A stretch of 64,000 bases of DNA from Bacillota bacterium. Lineage in GTDB: Bacteria; Planctomycetota; UBA8108; UBA1146. The notes beneath the pieces were generated by a model that saw nothing but the letters and a program-made list of their open reading frames with translations, was not told where the DNA came from and made no database searches. Positions 9,543 through 18,458 of the stretch are shown here, one piece after another (the stretch's first letter is position 1; each line of letters starts with the position of its first letter). A program made the translations under genes and the position numbers. Location: assembly GCA_003973385.1 (NCBI GenBank), contig QNYK01000089.1:18196-82195 (forward strand), read 5' to 3'.

Positions 9543-10913
9543 GTGGTATCCGTGAAGATGGTCATCGCCATCACTGTGGGAATGCGCGGCAAGGATATCG
9601 ATCAGTTTCCGTCACTGTCGGAACTGGTCTCCGAAGGCTCCGTAGCGTCCCTGACCCCTCCTACACCTGCTGTGACCTGCACATCCCAGGCGACCTTTCT
9701 CACCGGCAAGTTGCCGCAAGAGCATGGAATCGTCGGCAATGGTTGGTTTCATCGAGACACCCGGGAGGTTCGTTTCTGGTTGCAGCCAAGGGATCTGATC
9801 GAGGCCCCGACCTTCATCGATCACTTGCGGGCCAGAGGGGTTTCCGTGGCGAACCTGTTCTGGTGGTTCAACATGGGCAGCGGTGCCGACTGGAGTCTCA
9901 CCCCTCGCCCCGAGTATCCCGCAGACGGACGCAAGATCCCATGCGTCTATGGAGAGCCTCCCGAGTTCCCGGTCGAGATGCAGCGAAAGCTCGGCCGCTT
10001 TCCACTGTTTGATTTCTGGGGTCCTCGTGCCGGCATCGGTTCGACAAGCTGGATTGTCGACTCTGCCATCTCCGTCATCGATGAGCAGGATCCCGATGTG
10101 CTGCTGGTCTATCTGCCACATCTCGATTACGACGATCAGCGTCACGGTGCCGATTCACCTCAGGCAAGGAGATCTCGTCAACAACTCGATCAGGAACTTG
10201 AACGGTTGCTCCAATCAGCGCGAGGCCGCGGTGCCGAGGTGATGTTGCTCTCCGAGTACGGAGTGGAAGATGTCAGTCGGCCGCTATTTCCCAACAGGAT
10301 GCTCGCCGAACGTGGAGAGCTGAAGGTGCATGCCACGTCCCACGGAGATTTGCTCGACCTCCATCGCAGCCACGCTTTTGTCGTCTGCGACCATCAACTG
10401 GCCCATGTCCATATGGGATCAGGAGACGACATCGACAGGGTGACGGCGCTGTTTCAGCAGTTCGAAGGCGTGGATCAGGTTCTGGCGGCTGGTGACCGTG
10501 GCCAGTTCGGTCTCGATCATCGCCGCGCCGGAGACCTGGTACTGCTTGCTGAAGCAGGCTGCTGGTTCGCCTATCCGTGGTGGCTCGATGAAGCGAGAGC
10601 GCCCGATTTCGCACGCACCGTCGACATCCACCGCAAACCTGGCTATGACCCGGCAGAACTGTTCCTGGACCCGGCGCTTCGCTGGCCGGCTCTGAAAGTT
10701 GGATTTCGGCTTCTTCAAAAAAAAGTTGGCATGAGAACATTGCTCGATGTGATCTCTACCGATCCCTCGATGGTGAGGGGGAGTCATGGTCGGCCGCCAT
10801 CCGATGCGGACAGGGGACCTGTGGTCATCCGATCGTGGAAGCACTCAGCGAGCGCCATCGAAGCAGTCGATGTACATGACGAGATCATCAGGCGAGTGCT
10901 GAAGGAAGGGTAG
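9543..10913 (+). CDS. Alkaline-phosphatase-superfamily phosphodiesterase / nucleotide pyrophosphatase
   Basis: A 456-residue metal-dependent phosphodiesterase of the type I phosphodiesterase/nucleotide pyrophosphatase family. The TPAVTCTSQATFLTGKLP segment (about residues 38-55) carries the nucleophile threonine region, followed by EHGIVGNGW; NLFWWFNM, VYLPHLDYDDQR and SHGDLLDL supply further family positions. No signal peptide is visible, so it is likely cytoplasmic. Close relatives occur near eboC-type prenyltransferase genes in other bacteria, but none is seen here, so the substrate stays unknown. The start is GTG at 9543 with GAGGGG just upstream; ATG 9558 is an alternative. terC starts 6 bases after its stop, suggesting co-transcription. 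Confidence 0.85.
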   Translation: MVSVKMVIAITVGMRGKDIDQFPSLSELVSEGSVASLTPPTPAVTCTSQATFLTGKLPQEHGIVGNGWFHRDTREVRFWLQPRDLIEAPTFIDHLRARGVSVANLFWWFNMGSGADWSLTPRPEYPADGRKIPCVYGEPPEFPVEMQRKLGRFPLFDFWGPRAGIGSTSWIVDSAISVIDEQDPDVLLVYLPHLDYDDQRHGADSPQARRSRQQLDQELERLLQSARGRGAEVMLLSEYGVEDVSRPLFPNRMLAERGELKVHATSHGDLLDLHRSHAFVVCDHQLAHVHMGSGDDIDRVTALFQQFEGVDQVLAAGDRGQFGLDHRRAGDLVLLAEAGCWFAYPWWLDEARAPDFARTVDIHRKPGYDPAELFLDPALRWPALKVGFRLLQKKVGMRTLLDVISTDPSMVRGSHGRPPSDADRGPVVIRSWKHSASAIEAVDVHDEIIRRVLKEG

Positions 10914-10919
10914 GGACGG

Positions 10920-11645
10920 TTGGATCTTTCCTTGATTCAAGATCCCAACACCTGGGTCGCTCTGGCGACCCTCACGGTGATGGAAATCGTGCTCGGGATC
11001 GACAACATCATCTTCATTGCAGTCCTCGCAGCGAAACTCCCCGAGCAGAAACGAGATGCCGCACGAAGGATTGGTCTGCTCATCGCGATGGTCACTCGCA
11101 TCGCATTGCTCTTTTCCCTCACCTGGTTGCTGACCCTCAGTGATGTGCTGTTCACGATCCTCGACCACAGTGTCTCGGGCAAGGATCTGATCCTGATCTG
11201 TGGTGGCCTGTTCCTGCTCGGCAAGGCGACCCATGAGATACACGAAAAGATCGAGGGTGAAGAGGATCAGGGAGCCGAACGAGGCATGAAGGTCAGTTTT
11301 CTCTCGGTGATGGTTCAGATCGCGCTACTCGATGTTGTCTTCAGCATCGATTCCGTCATCACCGCGATCGGGATGGTGGAGTCGCTGGCGGTGATGGTGG
11401 TGGCCGTGGTGCTCTCCGTGCTGGTGATGCTGGCATTCAGCGGTTCGGTCTCGCGATTCGTCGAGAGGCATCCCACGGTGAAGGTGCTGGCACTTTCCTT
11501 CCTGCTGTTGATCGGATTTGCGCTGGTTGCGGAAGGGTGGCACTACGATATCCCGAAGGGATACATCTACTTCGCGATGGGATTCTCGGCATTTGTCGAG
11601 GCACTCAATCTGAAGATCTTCAGACGCCGAAAGAAGAACGCCTGA
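10920..11645 (+). CDS. TerC-family integral membrane protein
   Basis: A 241-residue protein with about seven membrane segments. The TerC signature GIDNIIFIAVLAAKLP is near residue 24 and the second acidic motif DVVFSIDSVITAIGMV near residue 138; these intramembrane acidic residues are typical of the family, linked to metal export or metal loading of exported enzymes. The start is TTG at 10920, 6 bases after the phosphodiesterase stop, with GGAAGGG further upstream. It converges with dinB, only 6 bases apart, and no hairpin was seen in that gap. Confidence 0.9.
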   Translation: MDLSLIQDPNTWVALATLTVMEIVLGIDNIIFIAVLAAKLPEQKRDAARRIGLLIAMVTRIALLFSLTWLLTLSDVLFTILDHSVSGKDLILICGGLFLLGKATHEIHEKIEGEEDQGAERGMKVSFLSVMVQIALLDVVFSIDSVITAIGMVESLAVMVVAVVLSVLVMLAFSGSVSRFVERHPTVKVLALSFLLLIGFALVAEGWHYDIPKGYIYFAMGFSAFVEALNLKIFRRRKKNA

Positions 11646-11651
11646 AGCGTA

Positions 11652-12869
11652 TCAAGGTGTTTCTTCCGGCTCGGGTCGGCCGGGGATGAGGCGACCTCGC
11701 TTCAGATCGGCACCGCCGGGAACCCTGTGAGACTCATCGAGCAGCCGCGATACTGTCTCCTCGCGTATCGATCCGGCCGCGTCATCAAACAGGCCATGCT
11801 GGCGTGGCGCAGACACTGGCACCAGATTTCCGGAGCCAAGCCCGAGCAAGCGGATCCCCTCTCCGTCGAGATCGATATCGGAAAGCAGTGATTTCACCGC
11901 CTCGTACAACGGGCCAGGTTCCTGTGCCGGGGCAGAGAGAGTGCGGCTTCGATTCATCGTGCGGAAGGAACCGGTCCGAACCTTGAGTCGTACAGTTCTG
12001 GCGCGCAATCGCTGCTGTCTCAGGGATCGCGCGACTTCTTCTGCAGCCTTTCTGAGGAACTCATCGACCTTCCGGCCTGGCTGAATGTCATTGCTGAAGG
12101 TCGACTCCGTGGAGATGGATCTCGCATCACGCCCGCTCGAGATGGTGCGATCATCTTCTCCGTGCGCGAGGTTCCAGAGGTGTTGCCCCGGACCCTCTCC
12201 CAGATGCTTGACCATCAGATCAAGCCCTGCACCACGAATGTCCCGAACCTTTTTCAGCCCGATGTGGTGCAGGGCTTCAGAGGTTCGTGGACCGACGCCC
12301 CAGAGTCTCTCCACCGGCAGTGGATCGAGGAGTTGCTGAATCCGATCGGGATCAACAACGGTCAGTCCATCAGGTTTTTCAAGATCGCTGGCGAGTTTTG
12401 CCAGGAACTTGTTGGGTGCGACTCCGACGCTGACGGTCAGTCCTCCGGTACATTGCTTGACGCGTGTACGCACCTCCCTGGCGATGGTGACAGCCCCGCC
12501 GAAGAGTCGCAGTGACCCCTCGATTCCGAGAAAGGCCTCGTCGAGAGAGAGGGGTTCTACTTCGGGCGTGAACTCCTCGAAGACCTGCATCACCAGGCGC
12601 GAGATCTCCTGGTAGCGGGAGCCTCGCGGGGATCGCCACACCCCCGTCGGACAGCGACGAAGTGCCTCCACCGACGCCATCGCTGAATGCACTCCGAACT
12701 GACGCGCTTCGTAGGAAGCGGTGGCCACCACACCTCGCGGGCCCGGATGGCCGATGATCAGCGGCTTTCCGGCGAGGGAAGGGTCATCGAGAATTTCCAC
12801 GGCAGCGAAGAAGGCGTCCATGTCGGCATGGATGAAGATGAGCCTCGGGTCCGAGTCGAAGTGGTCCAC
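11652..12869 (-). CDS. dinB: DNA polymerase IV (Y family)
   Basis: A translesion polymerase of about 405 residues, normal for DinB. The catalytic acidic residues are in HADMDAFFA near the N-terminus and SLDEAFLG near residue 100; the thumb HhH motif (RLWGVGPRTSEALHHIG) and the little-finger domain follow. A sliding-clamp-binding motif QHGLFD is visible near the C-terminus. Start choice: GTG at 12869 has a strong site (AAAGGAGAGGGCG); the frame is open to an ATG at 12905 but with a poorer site. It is divergent from thrS with about 140 bases between the chosen starts. No LexA box was recognised. Confidence 0.94.
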   Translation of the reverse strand: MDHFDSDPRLIFIHADMDAFFAAVEILDDPSLAGKPLIIGHPGPRGVVATASYEARQFGVHSAMASVEALRRCPTGVWRSPRGSRYQEISRLVMQVFEEFTPEVEPLSLDEAFLGIEGSLRLFGGAVTIAREVRTRVKQCTGGLTVSVGVAPNKFLAKLASDLEKPDGLTVVDPDRIQQLLDPLPVERLWGVGPRTSEALHHIGLKKVRDIRGAGLDLMVKHLGEGPGQHLWNLAHGEDDRTISSGRDARSISTESTFSNDIQPGRKVDEFLRKAAEEVARSLRQQRLRARTVRLKVRTGSFRTMNRSRTLSAPAQEPGPLYEAVKSLLSDIDLDGEGIRLLGLGSGNLVPVSAPRQHGLFDDAAGSIREETVSRLLDESHRVPGGADLKRGRLIPGRPEPEETP

Positions 12870-12957
12870 CGCCCTCTCCTTTCGCTGGTTTCCTCTGACA
12901 GCCATGTTGTTTCCCCACGGCGGGGGGTCAAGTTCCAGTTTCGAGGGGCTGGGTCCG

Positions 12958-12987
12958 TTGGCGTATCGGTGCGACTCTGGCTAGAAT
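12958..12987 (+). promoter_or_regulatory. Sigma-70-like promoter for thrS
   Basis: A -35-like TTGGCG at 12958-12963 and a -10 TAGAAT at 12982-12987 are separated by 18 bases. Transcription would start near 12994, leaving a leader of only about 13 bases before the thrS ATG, which rules out T-box or attenuator control from this promoter. Judged by eye. Confidence 0.5.
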
Positions 12988-13006
12988 GCGCCCGGAAGGA
13001 AGGCCC

Positions 13007-15070
13007 ATGCCAAGGATCACCCTCCCGGACGGCAGCCATCGAGACTACGACGCTCCCGTCGATGGGATCCGCATCGCCGGAGATATCGGTGAGAGACTGC
13101 TCAAGGCTTCGATAGGACTCAAGGTCGATGGCGAGATCCGTGATCTCGGCCACCTCATCGAGAGCGACGCTCAGGTCTCGATCATCACCTCCGGCAGCAA
13201 GAAGGACGACCCCGAGCAGGACGCGCTGTTCCTGGTTCGCCACTCCTGTGCCCATGTCATGGCGGAGGCGATCGAGCGCGTCGTGCCGGGTGCAGAACTG
13301 GTCTACGGACCTCCCACCGATATGGGGTTTTATTACGACATTCGTTTCCCCGTTGATCGGACCCTCAGTAGTGAGGATTTTCCGGCCATCGAGGAGCAGA
13401 TGAAGGAGATCATCGCCGAGGATCGTCCCTTCCGGCGCTACCAGTTCGGTCGCGAGGAGGGCATGTCAAAACTTCAGGATGAAGGCAGCAAGTACAAGAT
13501 CGATAACGCCGAGCGTGCCATCGAAGCGGGATCGGACGAACTCAGCTGGTATGTTACGGGGGAGCTCGGTACCGACTGGGAAGATCTTTGCCGGGGACCT
13601 CATCTTCCCAGCACCGGTCGCATAGGAGCGTTCAAGTTGCTGAGCGTGGCCAGCTCCTACTGGCACGGAGATGCATCGAGCGACAGTTTGACTCGGGTGT
13701 ACGGAACCGCGTTTTCGTTTCCCGCCCAGTTGCAGCGCCACCTCGATCAACTGGAGGAGGCGAGACGTCGGGATCACAGGGTCATCGGCAAGAAGCAGAA
13801 TCTGTTCAGGATCGATGAGGAGGTGGGTCAGGGGCTGGTGCTCTGGCAACCCGGTGGAGCGGTGGTGCGGAGAGAACTGGAGGAGTTCATCCGATCACAC
13901 CTGATCGCTTCAGGTTACGACATGGTCTACACGCCCCATGTCGCCAAACTGGACCTGTACAGAACCAGCGGTCACTTCCCTTACTACCGTGAGAGCCAGT
14001 TTCCGCCGCTGCTGGCGGCCGAGTTCCTCGATGCTATCGCTGACGAGGGGTGCAGCTGCGCCGAACTCTCACACAGGATCGGGGAGGGGAGTGTCGAGGG
14101 TTTCATGTTGAAACCGATGAACTGTCCCCACCACATCAAGATCTATGATGCCGAGGCTCGTTCCTATCGAGACCTTCCGGTTCGACTCGCCGAATTTGGA
14201 ACCGTTTACCGCTGGGAGCAATCGGGTGAACTGAATGGACTCACGAGGGTTCGTGGATTTACCCAGGACGATGCTCATATCTTCTGTACAGAGGACCAGG
14301 TCGGTGAAGAGCTGCTCGGCTGTCTGAGCCTGGCGAAGCTGGTGCTGTCGACACTGGGCCTGGAAGATTACAGGGTTCGTGTCGGATTGAGGGACACCGA
14401 TTCCACCAAGTACATCGGCGATCCTGCTCGATGGGATCGAGCCGAGGAGGCGTGCCGTCAGGCAGCTTCGAGCCTCGGAGTGCCGTATGTCGAGGAAGTG
14501 GGGGAGGCAGCATTCTATGGCCCGAAGATCGATTTCGTGGTCAAGGATGCCATCGGACGTGAATGGCAACTGGGGACGGTTCAGGTCGATTACAACCTGC
14601 CGGAGCGGTTCGATCTCAGTTACACCGGATCTGACAACTCTTCACACCGTCCGGTGATGATACACCGCGCTCCCTTCGGTAGTTTCGAGCGGTTCATAGG
14701 AATCCTCATCGAACACTTCGAGGGAGCGTTCCCCACCTGGCTGGCTCCTGAGCAGGCGAGGGTTCTTCCCATCTCGATGAAGCATGTCGATTACGCACGG
14801 GGCATCGTTGATCGACTGGTTGCGGTGGGAATCCGGGTCACCCTCGATGACTCCGATGAGCGAGTCAACGCCAAGATCAAGGTCGCGGCCGATGAGCGAA
14901 TCCCGTACTTGCTCGTGGTCGGTGGGCGAGACGAGGAAGCCGAGACGGTGTCGGTACGACAGCGTGGTATCGGCGACAGAGGCGCGATTCCCGTCGATGC
15001 GTTCATCGATGAACTGGTTGCCGAGGTACGCGAGAGAAGGCTGCCGATGGCGGCCAAGGAGGAGGTCTGA
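13007..15070 (+). CDS. thrS: Threonyl-tRNA synthetase
   Basis: A class II aminoacyl-tRNA synthetase of 687 residues, charging tRNA-Thr. Order: TGS domain (1-60), editing domain with HSCAH near residue 74 and the later ASSYWHGD segment, catalytic core with MNCPHH (zinc ligand) and motif 2 (VYRWEQSGELNGLTRVRGF), motif 3 region (HRAPFGSFERFIG), then the anticodon-binding domain (about 585-687). ATG 13007 is chosen over the in-frame ATG 12986 because it has GGAAGG placed correctly and starts the TGS fold (MPRITLPDGS); 12986 overlaps the proposed -10 box. Its stop shares one base with the start of the following 38-codon gene. Confidence 0.97.
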   Translation: MPRITLPDGSHRDYDAPVDGIRIAGDIGERLLKASIGLKVDGEIRDLGHLIESDAQVSIITSGSKKDDPEQDALFLVRHSCAHVMAEAIERVVPGAELVYGPPTDMGFYYDIRFPVDRTLSSEDFPAIEEQMKEIIAEDRPFRRYQFGREEGMSKLQDEGSKYKIDNAERAIEAGSDELSWYVTGELGTDWEDLCRGPHLPSTGRIGAFKLLSVASSYWHGDASSDSLTRVYGTAFSFPAQLQRHLDQLEEARRRDHRVIGKKQNLFRIDEEVGQGLVLWQPGGAVVRRELEEFIRSHLIASGYDMVYTPHVAKLDLYRTSGHFPYYRESQFPPLLAAEFLDAIADEGCSCAELSHRIGEGSVEGFMLKPMNCPHHIKIYDAEARSYRDLPVRLAEFGTVYRWEQSGELNGLTRVRGFTQDDAHIFCTEDQVGEELLGCLSLAKLVLSTLGLEDYRVRVGLRDTDSTKYIGDPARWDRAEEACRQAASSLGVPYVEEVGEAAFYGPKIDFVVKDAIGREWQLGTVQVDYNLPERFDLSYTGSDNSSHRPVMIHRAPFGSFERFIGILIEHFEGAFPTWLAPEQARVLPISMKHVDYARGIVDRLVAVGIRVTLDDSDERVNAKIKVAADERIPYLLVVGGRDEEAETVSVRQRGIGDRGAIPVDAFIDELVAEVRERRLPMAAKEEV

Positions 15071-15186
15071 TGCTGTTTGCAGTCAGTGCCGGAGAATTCT
15101 TCCTGCTGGTGACATGTCTGTTGATGGTGGTGGTCTTCCCATTGATTGTCGCCTGGCTAGGGAGCCGTGAGGAGAACAACTCTTGA
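15070..15186 (+). CDS. 38-residue single-span membrane microprotein
   Basis: An open frame of 38 codons (begins MLFAVSAGEFFLLV, ends SREENNS) encoding one hydrophobic helix (about residues 9-30) and a short charged tail. The start shares one base with the thrS stop (TGATG), and its stop overlaps the asd TTG start by 4 bases (TTGA). This exact nesting between two coupled essential genes is the main evidence for translation; the membrane-protein composition supports it. No family is recognised. It could also be only a coupling device carrying ribosomes from thrS to asd. Confidence 0.6.
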   Translation: MLFAVSAGEFFLLVTCLLMVVVFPLIVAWLGSREENNS

Positions 15187-16166
15187 AGGTGGCAGTGGTC
15201 GGCGCGACCGGTGTGGTCGGACAGGAGATGTTGCAACTGCTGGAGACCTCGCCGCTGGGTGAAAATCCTCCACGCTTGCTTGCCTCTGCACGTAGCGCCG
15301 GCAACAAGATCTCGTGGCGAGGAGAGGAACTGACAGTCGAGGCACTCGATGAGGGTATCGACCTGTCCCAGCTCGATGTGGCGCTGATGGCAGCGGGTGG
15401 TTCGACTGCTCGTCAGTGGGCGCCCCGTTTTGTCGAGGCTGGGGTGGCTGTCGTCGACAACTCCTCTGCGTTCAGACTCGATGACACGGTTCCGCTGGTG
15501 ATCCCGGAGGTGAACCCTGATGTGGTTCGACCAGGGCCATGCATCATCGCGAATCCGAATTGCTCCACCATCATCTTGCTGCTGGCACTGAAACCGCTGA
15601 TGAAGTTGAAGCCGGTGCGTGTCATCGCAGACACCTATCAGGCGGTCAGCGGCGCTGGTCGGGAGGGTCTCGATGCCCTGGAGCGCGAGGGGTCGGGGGG
15701 GGAATTTCGTCGCGGAGAGCCATTTCCGTTTCCGATCCATGGCAATCTGTTCCCGGCCATCGGTGACGTCGATGAAGATGGTGTCACTGTCGAGGAGAGA
15801 AAGATGCTCGACGAGACGCGAAAGATCCTCGGGGTGCCCGATCTGGTGGTGCAGGGGACTTGCGTGCGAGTGCCGGTGGCCCGATGCCACTCGATAGCTG
15901 TGACCTTGATCTTTGATGAGGAGGATCGCCAACGCTTGCAGCAGGCCATCGAGGCGCTGGATTGTGCAGAAGGGGTCGTATTCCAGGAAGATCCTGCTTT
16001 CGTGCCGACGCCAGCACAACTATCGGGCGTCCACGATGTTTCCGTTGGCCGGGTCCGTAGTCCCTTCCCTGACACCCTCCAGTTCTGGGTCGTCGGGGAC
16101 CAGGTGCTCAAGGGGGCAGCGCTCAACACGGTCCAGATCGCTGAACTCTGGAGTCGGGCGAACTGA
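15183..16166 (+). CDS. asd: Aspartate-semialdehyde dehydrogenase
   Basis: A 327-residue enzyme reducing aspartyl phosphate to aspartate semialdehyde, the branch point to lysine/diaminopimelate, threonine and methionine. The NADP-binding GATGVVGQEML begins at residue 8; the catalytic cysteine is in NPNCSTI near residue 127, and the active-site histidine in RCHSIAV near 238. The start is TTG, overlapping the preceding microprotein by 4 bases, and the stop shares one base with the truA ATG. Placement next to thrS is consistent with a threonine connection, but truA in the same block suggests a mixed housekeeping operon. Confidence 0.96.
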   Translation: MKVAVVGATGVVGQEMLQLLETSPLGENPPRLLASARSAGNKISWRGEELTVEALDEGIDLSQLDVALMAAGGSTARQWAPRFVEAGVAVVDNSSAFRLDDTVPLVIPEVNPDVVRPGPCIIANPNCSTIILLLALKPLMKLKPVRVIADTYQAVSGAGREGLDALEREGSGGEFRRGEPFPFPIHGNLFPAIGDVDEDGVTVEERKMLDETRKILGVPDLVVQGTCVRVPVARCHSIAVTLIFDEEDRQRLQQAIEALDCAEGVVFQEDPAFVPTPAQLSGVHDVSVGRVRSPFPDTLQFWVVGDQVLKGAALNTVQIAELWSRAN

Positions 16167-16957
16167 TGGATCTGCTGCATGGATATCGTCTGGTGATCGG
16201 ATATGACGGCACCGATTTTCACGGGTGGCAGGCAAACGATGGATTCCGGACGGTCCAGGGGGTTCTTGCCGACAGCGCAGCGGTGATCGTTCCCGGACCG
16301 GTCGATGTGGAGGGCTCCAGTCGAACCGACGCGGGTGTCCATGCCCTGGGTCACCTCGTCAGGATCCGCCTCTCCACCAGTGTCGACACACATCACTTTC
16401 ATCGCTCCCTCCAGGGAGTGACTCCTGGAGATATCGATGTGGTGTCATGCGAGGATGCTGAACCTGGCTGGCACCCTCGATACGATGCGATCGGAAAGCG
16501 CTATCTGTATCGCATCTGGAATGCCCCCAGTCGACCATTATTTGGAGCACGAACCCACTGGTGGGTTCGCCAGCAACTCGATCATGAGCGGATGCAAGTT
16601 GCTGCCGAGGCGCTCATCGGCCGCCATGATTTCGCAGCGTTTCGTTCTCAATCCAAAGATGCGAAGGACGATACGATTCGAACAGTGCACCAGATTGTGA
16701 TCCAACGCTACGGTCAATGCGTATCGATCCAGGTCGTGGGAGATGGCTTTCTCTATAGAATGGTTCGCAACCTGGTGGGCACACTGGTGGAGGTGGGGAG
16801 GGGATATCGAGACGTCGAGGACACTGCGAGGATCCTCGCATCCACCGACCGCGAGAATGCCGGAGTCGGCGCTCCGCCTCTGGGGCTGTTTCTGATGGAG
16901 GTTTTTTGTCAGGGGCAAGAGGTGCCTAGGTGTCAGTCGGGGCCTCTTTCGCTCTGA
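16166..16957 (+). CDS. truA: tRNA pseudouridine synthase A
   Basis: A 263-residue synthase converting uridines 38-40 of the tRNA anticodon arm to pseudouridine. The catalytic aspartate is in SSRTDAGVHALGH (about residue 55); YDGTDFHGWQ near the N-terminus and the FLYRMVRNLVGTLVEVGRG segment near residue 195 are standard for TruA. Length is typical. Its start shares one base with the asd stop. No clear terminator follows; the next gene begins about 220 bases later. Confidence 0.96.
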   Translation: MDLLHGYRLVIGYDGTDFHGWQANDGFRTVQGVLADSAAVIVPGPVDVEGSSRTDAGVHALGHLVRIRLSTSVDTHHFHRSLQGVTPGDIDVVSCEDAEPGWHPRYDAIGKRYLYRIWNAPSRPLFGARTHWWVRQQLDHERMQVAAEALIGRHDFAAFRSQSKDAKDDTIRTVHQIVIQRYGQCVSIQVVGDGFLYRMVRNLVGTLVEVGRGYRDVEDTARILASTDRENAGVGAPPLGLFLMEVFCQGQEVPRCQSGPLSL

Positions 16958-17176
16958 TTCCGCTCATGGAATCCCCGTAGAAATCCGGGAATTCAGCCAC
17001 CTGGTCAGGAATTTTGCCGTGGATGGGCCGCTTCCGTGGAACAAAAGGTGCTGCCGTGGTAAACCATGAAAGCGTCCGAATTGCCCCCGGAGACAGGGAA
17101 GAGCTGTTTTCAAGCCGTTTCAAGTTGCGATGTATCGACAGCGAGGTGCCCGGGCACCCTCGCGAGAGGAGTTCCG

Positions 17177-18172
17177 TTGAGTCTGACCGATCCAGACACT
17201 GACCCGGCCCCTGGCCCGCCGCGCATCGTCGCTTTCGGGGGAGGGACCGGCATGTCCTCACTGCTTGTCGGCCTCCGGGAGCAGCCAGTGGAGGTGACGG
17301 CGGTCGTCTCGGTCAGCGACGATGGGGGCTCGTCTGGTCGTCTTCGCAAGGACTTTGACATTGCGCCGCCCGGCGACATCCGGAATTGCCTGTTAGCGCT
17401 CTCGGGTCAGGAACCGCTCTGGGCACGCTTGCTCGACTACCGGTTTCAGGAGTCGGAACTGGCTGGACACTCCATCGGTAATCTGTTGATCACGGCGCTG
17501 ACGAGAATCACCGGAGATTTTGATCTCGCCATTCGAGAATTGAATCGTTTGTTGCGAGTCCGTGGCCGAGTGCTTCCAGCAAATGGTGGAAAACTGACCC
17601 TCATCGGAACTCACACCGATGGAACAAAATCCACCGGTGAAGGTAGGATCGCCACCAGCGGCAAGCCGATTGTGAGCATCGAGGCGCGTCCGAGAATCGA
17701 CGAGCCCGCAGAAGATGTTGCTGAAGCCATCGAGCAGGCACAACTGATAGTGTTCGGTCCAGGTAGTTTGTTCACGAGTGTGATACCCCCGTTACTGATC
17801 GAGGGAATCCGCCGGCGTGTCCTGGAGAGTCAGGCGCCAAAGGTCTACATCGCCAATATCATGACTCAGCCTGGTGAAACCGATGATATGGAATTGATCG
17901 ACCACCTCGATGCGCTCGAGCGACACTCCGCTGAGAACCTCATCGATCAGGTCATTGCTCACGACGGAACTTTTCCGGAAGACCTGCTGGCGAGTTACTC
18001 AATCCAGGGCAGTGTTCCGGTCAGATACGAAGGTGGTCTCGAGCAGCGTGGGGTCAAGGTTTCTGTCGCCGATCTGCTCGATCGCAATGCCAGCAGCGCT
18101 CGTCACCACTCGGAATTACTCGGAATGATGATCAGTGAGTTCGCCCTCTCCATGCTTGGAAAGCCGGTATGA
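17177..18172 (+). CDS. yvcK: Gluconeogenesis factor YvcK/CofD-like protein
   Basis: A 331-residue cytoplasmic protein of the YvcK family, which binds UDP-sugars and affects carbon flux and cell shape in Bacillus; its biochemical role is not settled. The nucleotide-binding FGGGTGMSSLLVGL begins near residue 18, followed by VSVSDDGGSSGRLR and the PPGDIRNCL loop; FGPGSLFTSVIP is near residue 192. The frame is open to an ATG at 17066, but TTG 17177 has the clear ribosome-binding site GAGAGGAG, 5 bases before it, and gives the usual length. The stop overlaps the HPr start by 4 bases, recalling the yvcK-crh neighbourhood of Bacillus. Confidence 0.88.
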   Translation: MSLTDPDTDPAPGPPRIVAFGGGTGMSSLLVGLREQPVEVTAVVSVSDDGGSSGRLRKDFDIAPPGDIRNCLLALSGQEPLWARLLDYRFQESELAGHSIGNLLITALTRITGDFDLAIRELNRLLRVRGRVLPANGGKLTLIGTHTDGTKSTGEGRIATSGKPIVSIEARPRIDEPAEDVAEAIEQAQLIVFGPGSLFTSVIPPLLIEGIRRRVLESQAPKVYIANIMTQPGETDDMELIDHLDALERHSAENLIDQVIAHDGTFPEDLLASYSIQGSVPVRYEGGLEQRGVKVSVADLLDRNASSARHHSELLGMMISEFALSMLGKPV

Positions 18173-18444
18173 ACCAACTGAGTCAGGTCATCAAGATCAC
18201 CCACGATTCGGGGCTTCACGCCCGGGCATCGACCGAATTCGTGCGTCTTGCCCAGCGATTCGAGGCCGAGATCACGGTCACCAGGGTTGGCGGCTCGACC
18301 GTCGATGGCAAGAGCACCATTGCGATCATGACCCTGGGGGCGCAACTTGGTGACGAGATCAAGATTCAAACCAACGGATCGGATGCGGCTGAGGCGCTGG
18401 AAGCCCTCTCGAATCTGGTTCGGCACGATTTCCACGGAGTCTAG
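18169..18444 (+). CDS. ptsH: Phosphocarrier protein HPr
   Basis: A 91-residue phosphocarrier accepting phosphate from enzyme I. The active histidine is His17 in GLHARAS. A serine follows lysine at residues 48-49 (DGKSTIAIM), close to the Ser46 regulatory site that HPr kinase modifies in other bacteria; whether such a kinase exists here is unknown. It overlaps yvcK by 4 bases and is followed 14 bases later by enzyme I. No sugar-specific EII gene is in the window, so a regulatory role, or use by a permease elsewhere, are both open. Confidence 0.95.
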   Translation: MNQLSQVIKITHDSGLHARASTEFVRLAQRFEAEITVTRVGGSTVDGKSTIAIMTLGAQLGDEIKIQTNGSDAAEALEALSNLVRHDFHGV

Positions 18445-18458
18445 TTCCGGAGGGGAAG

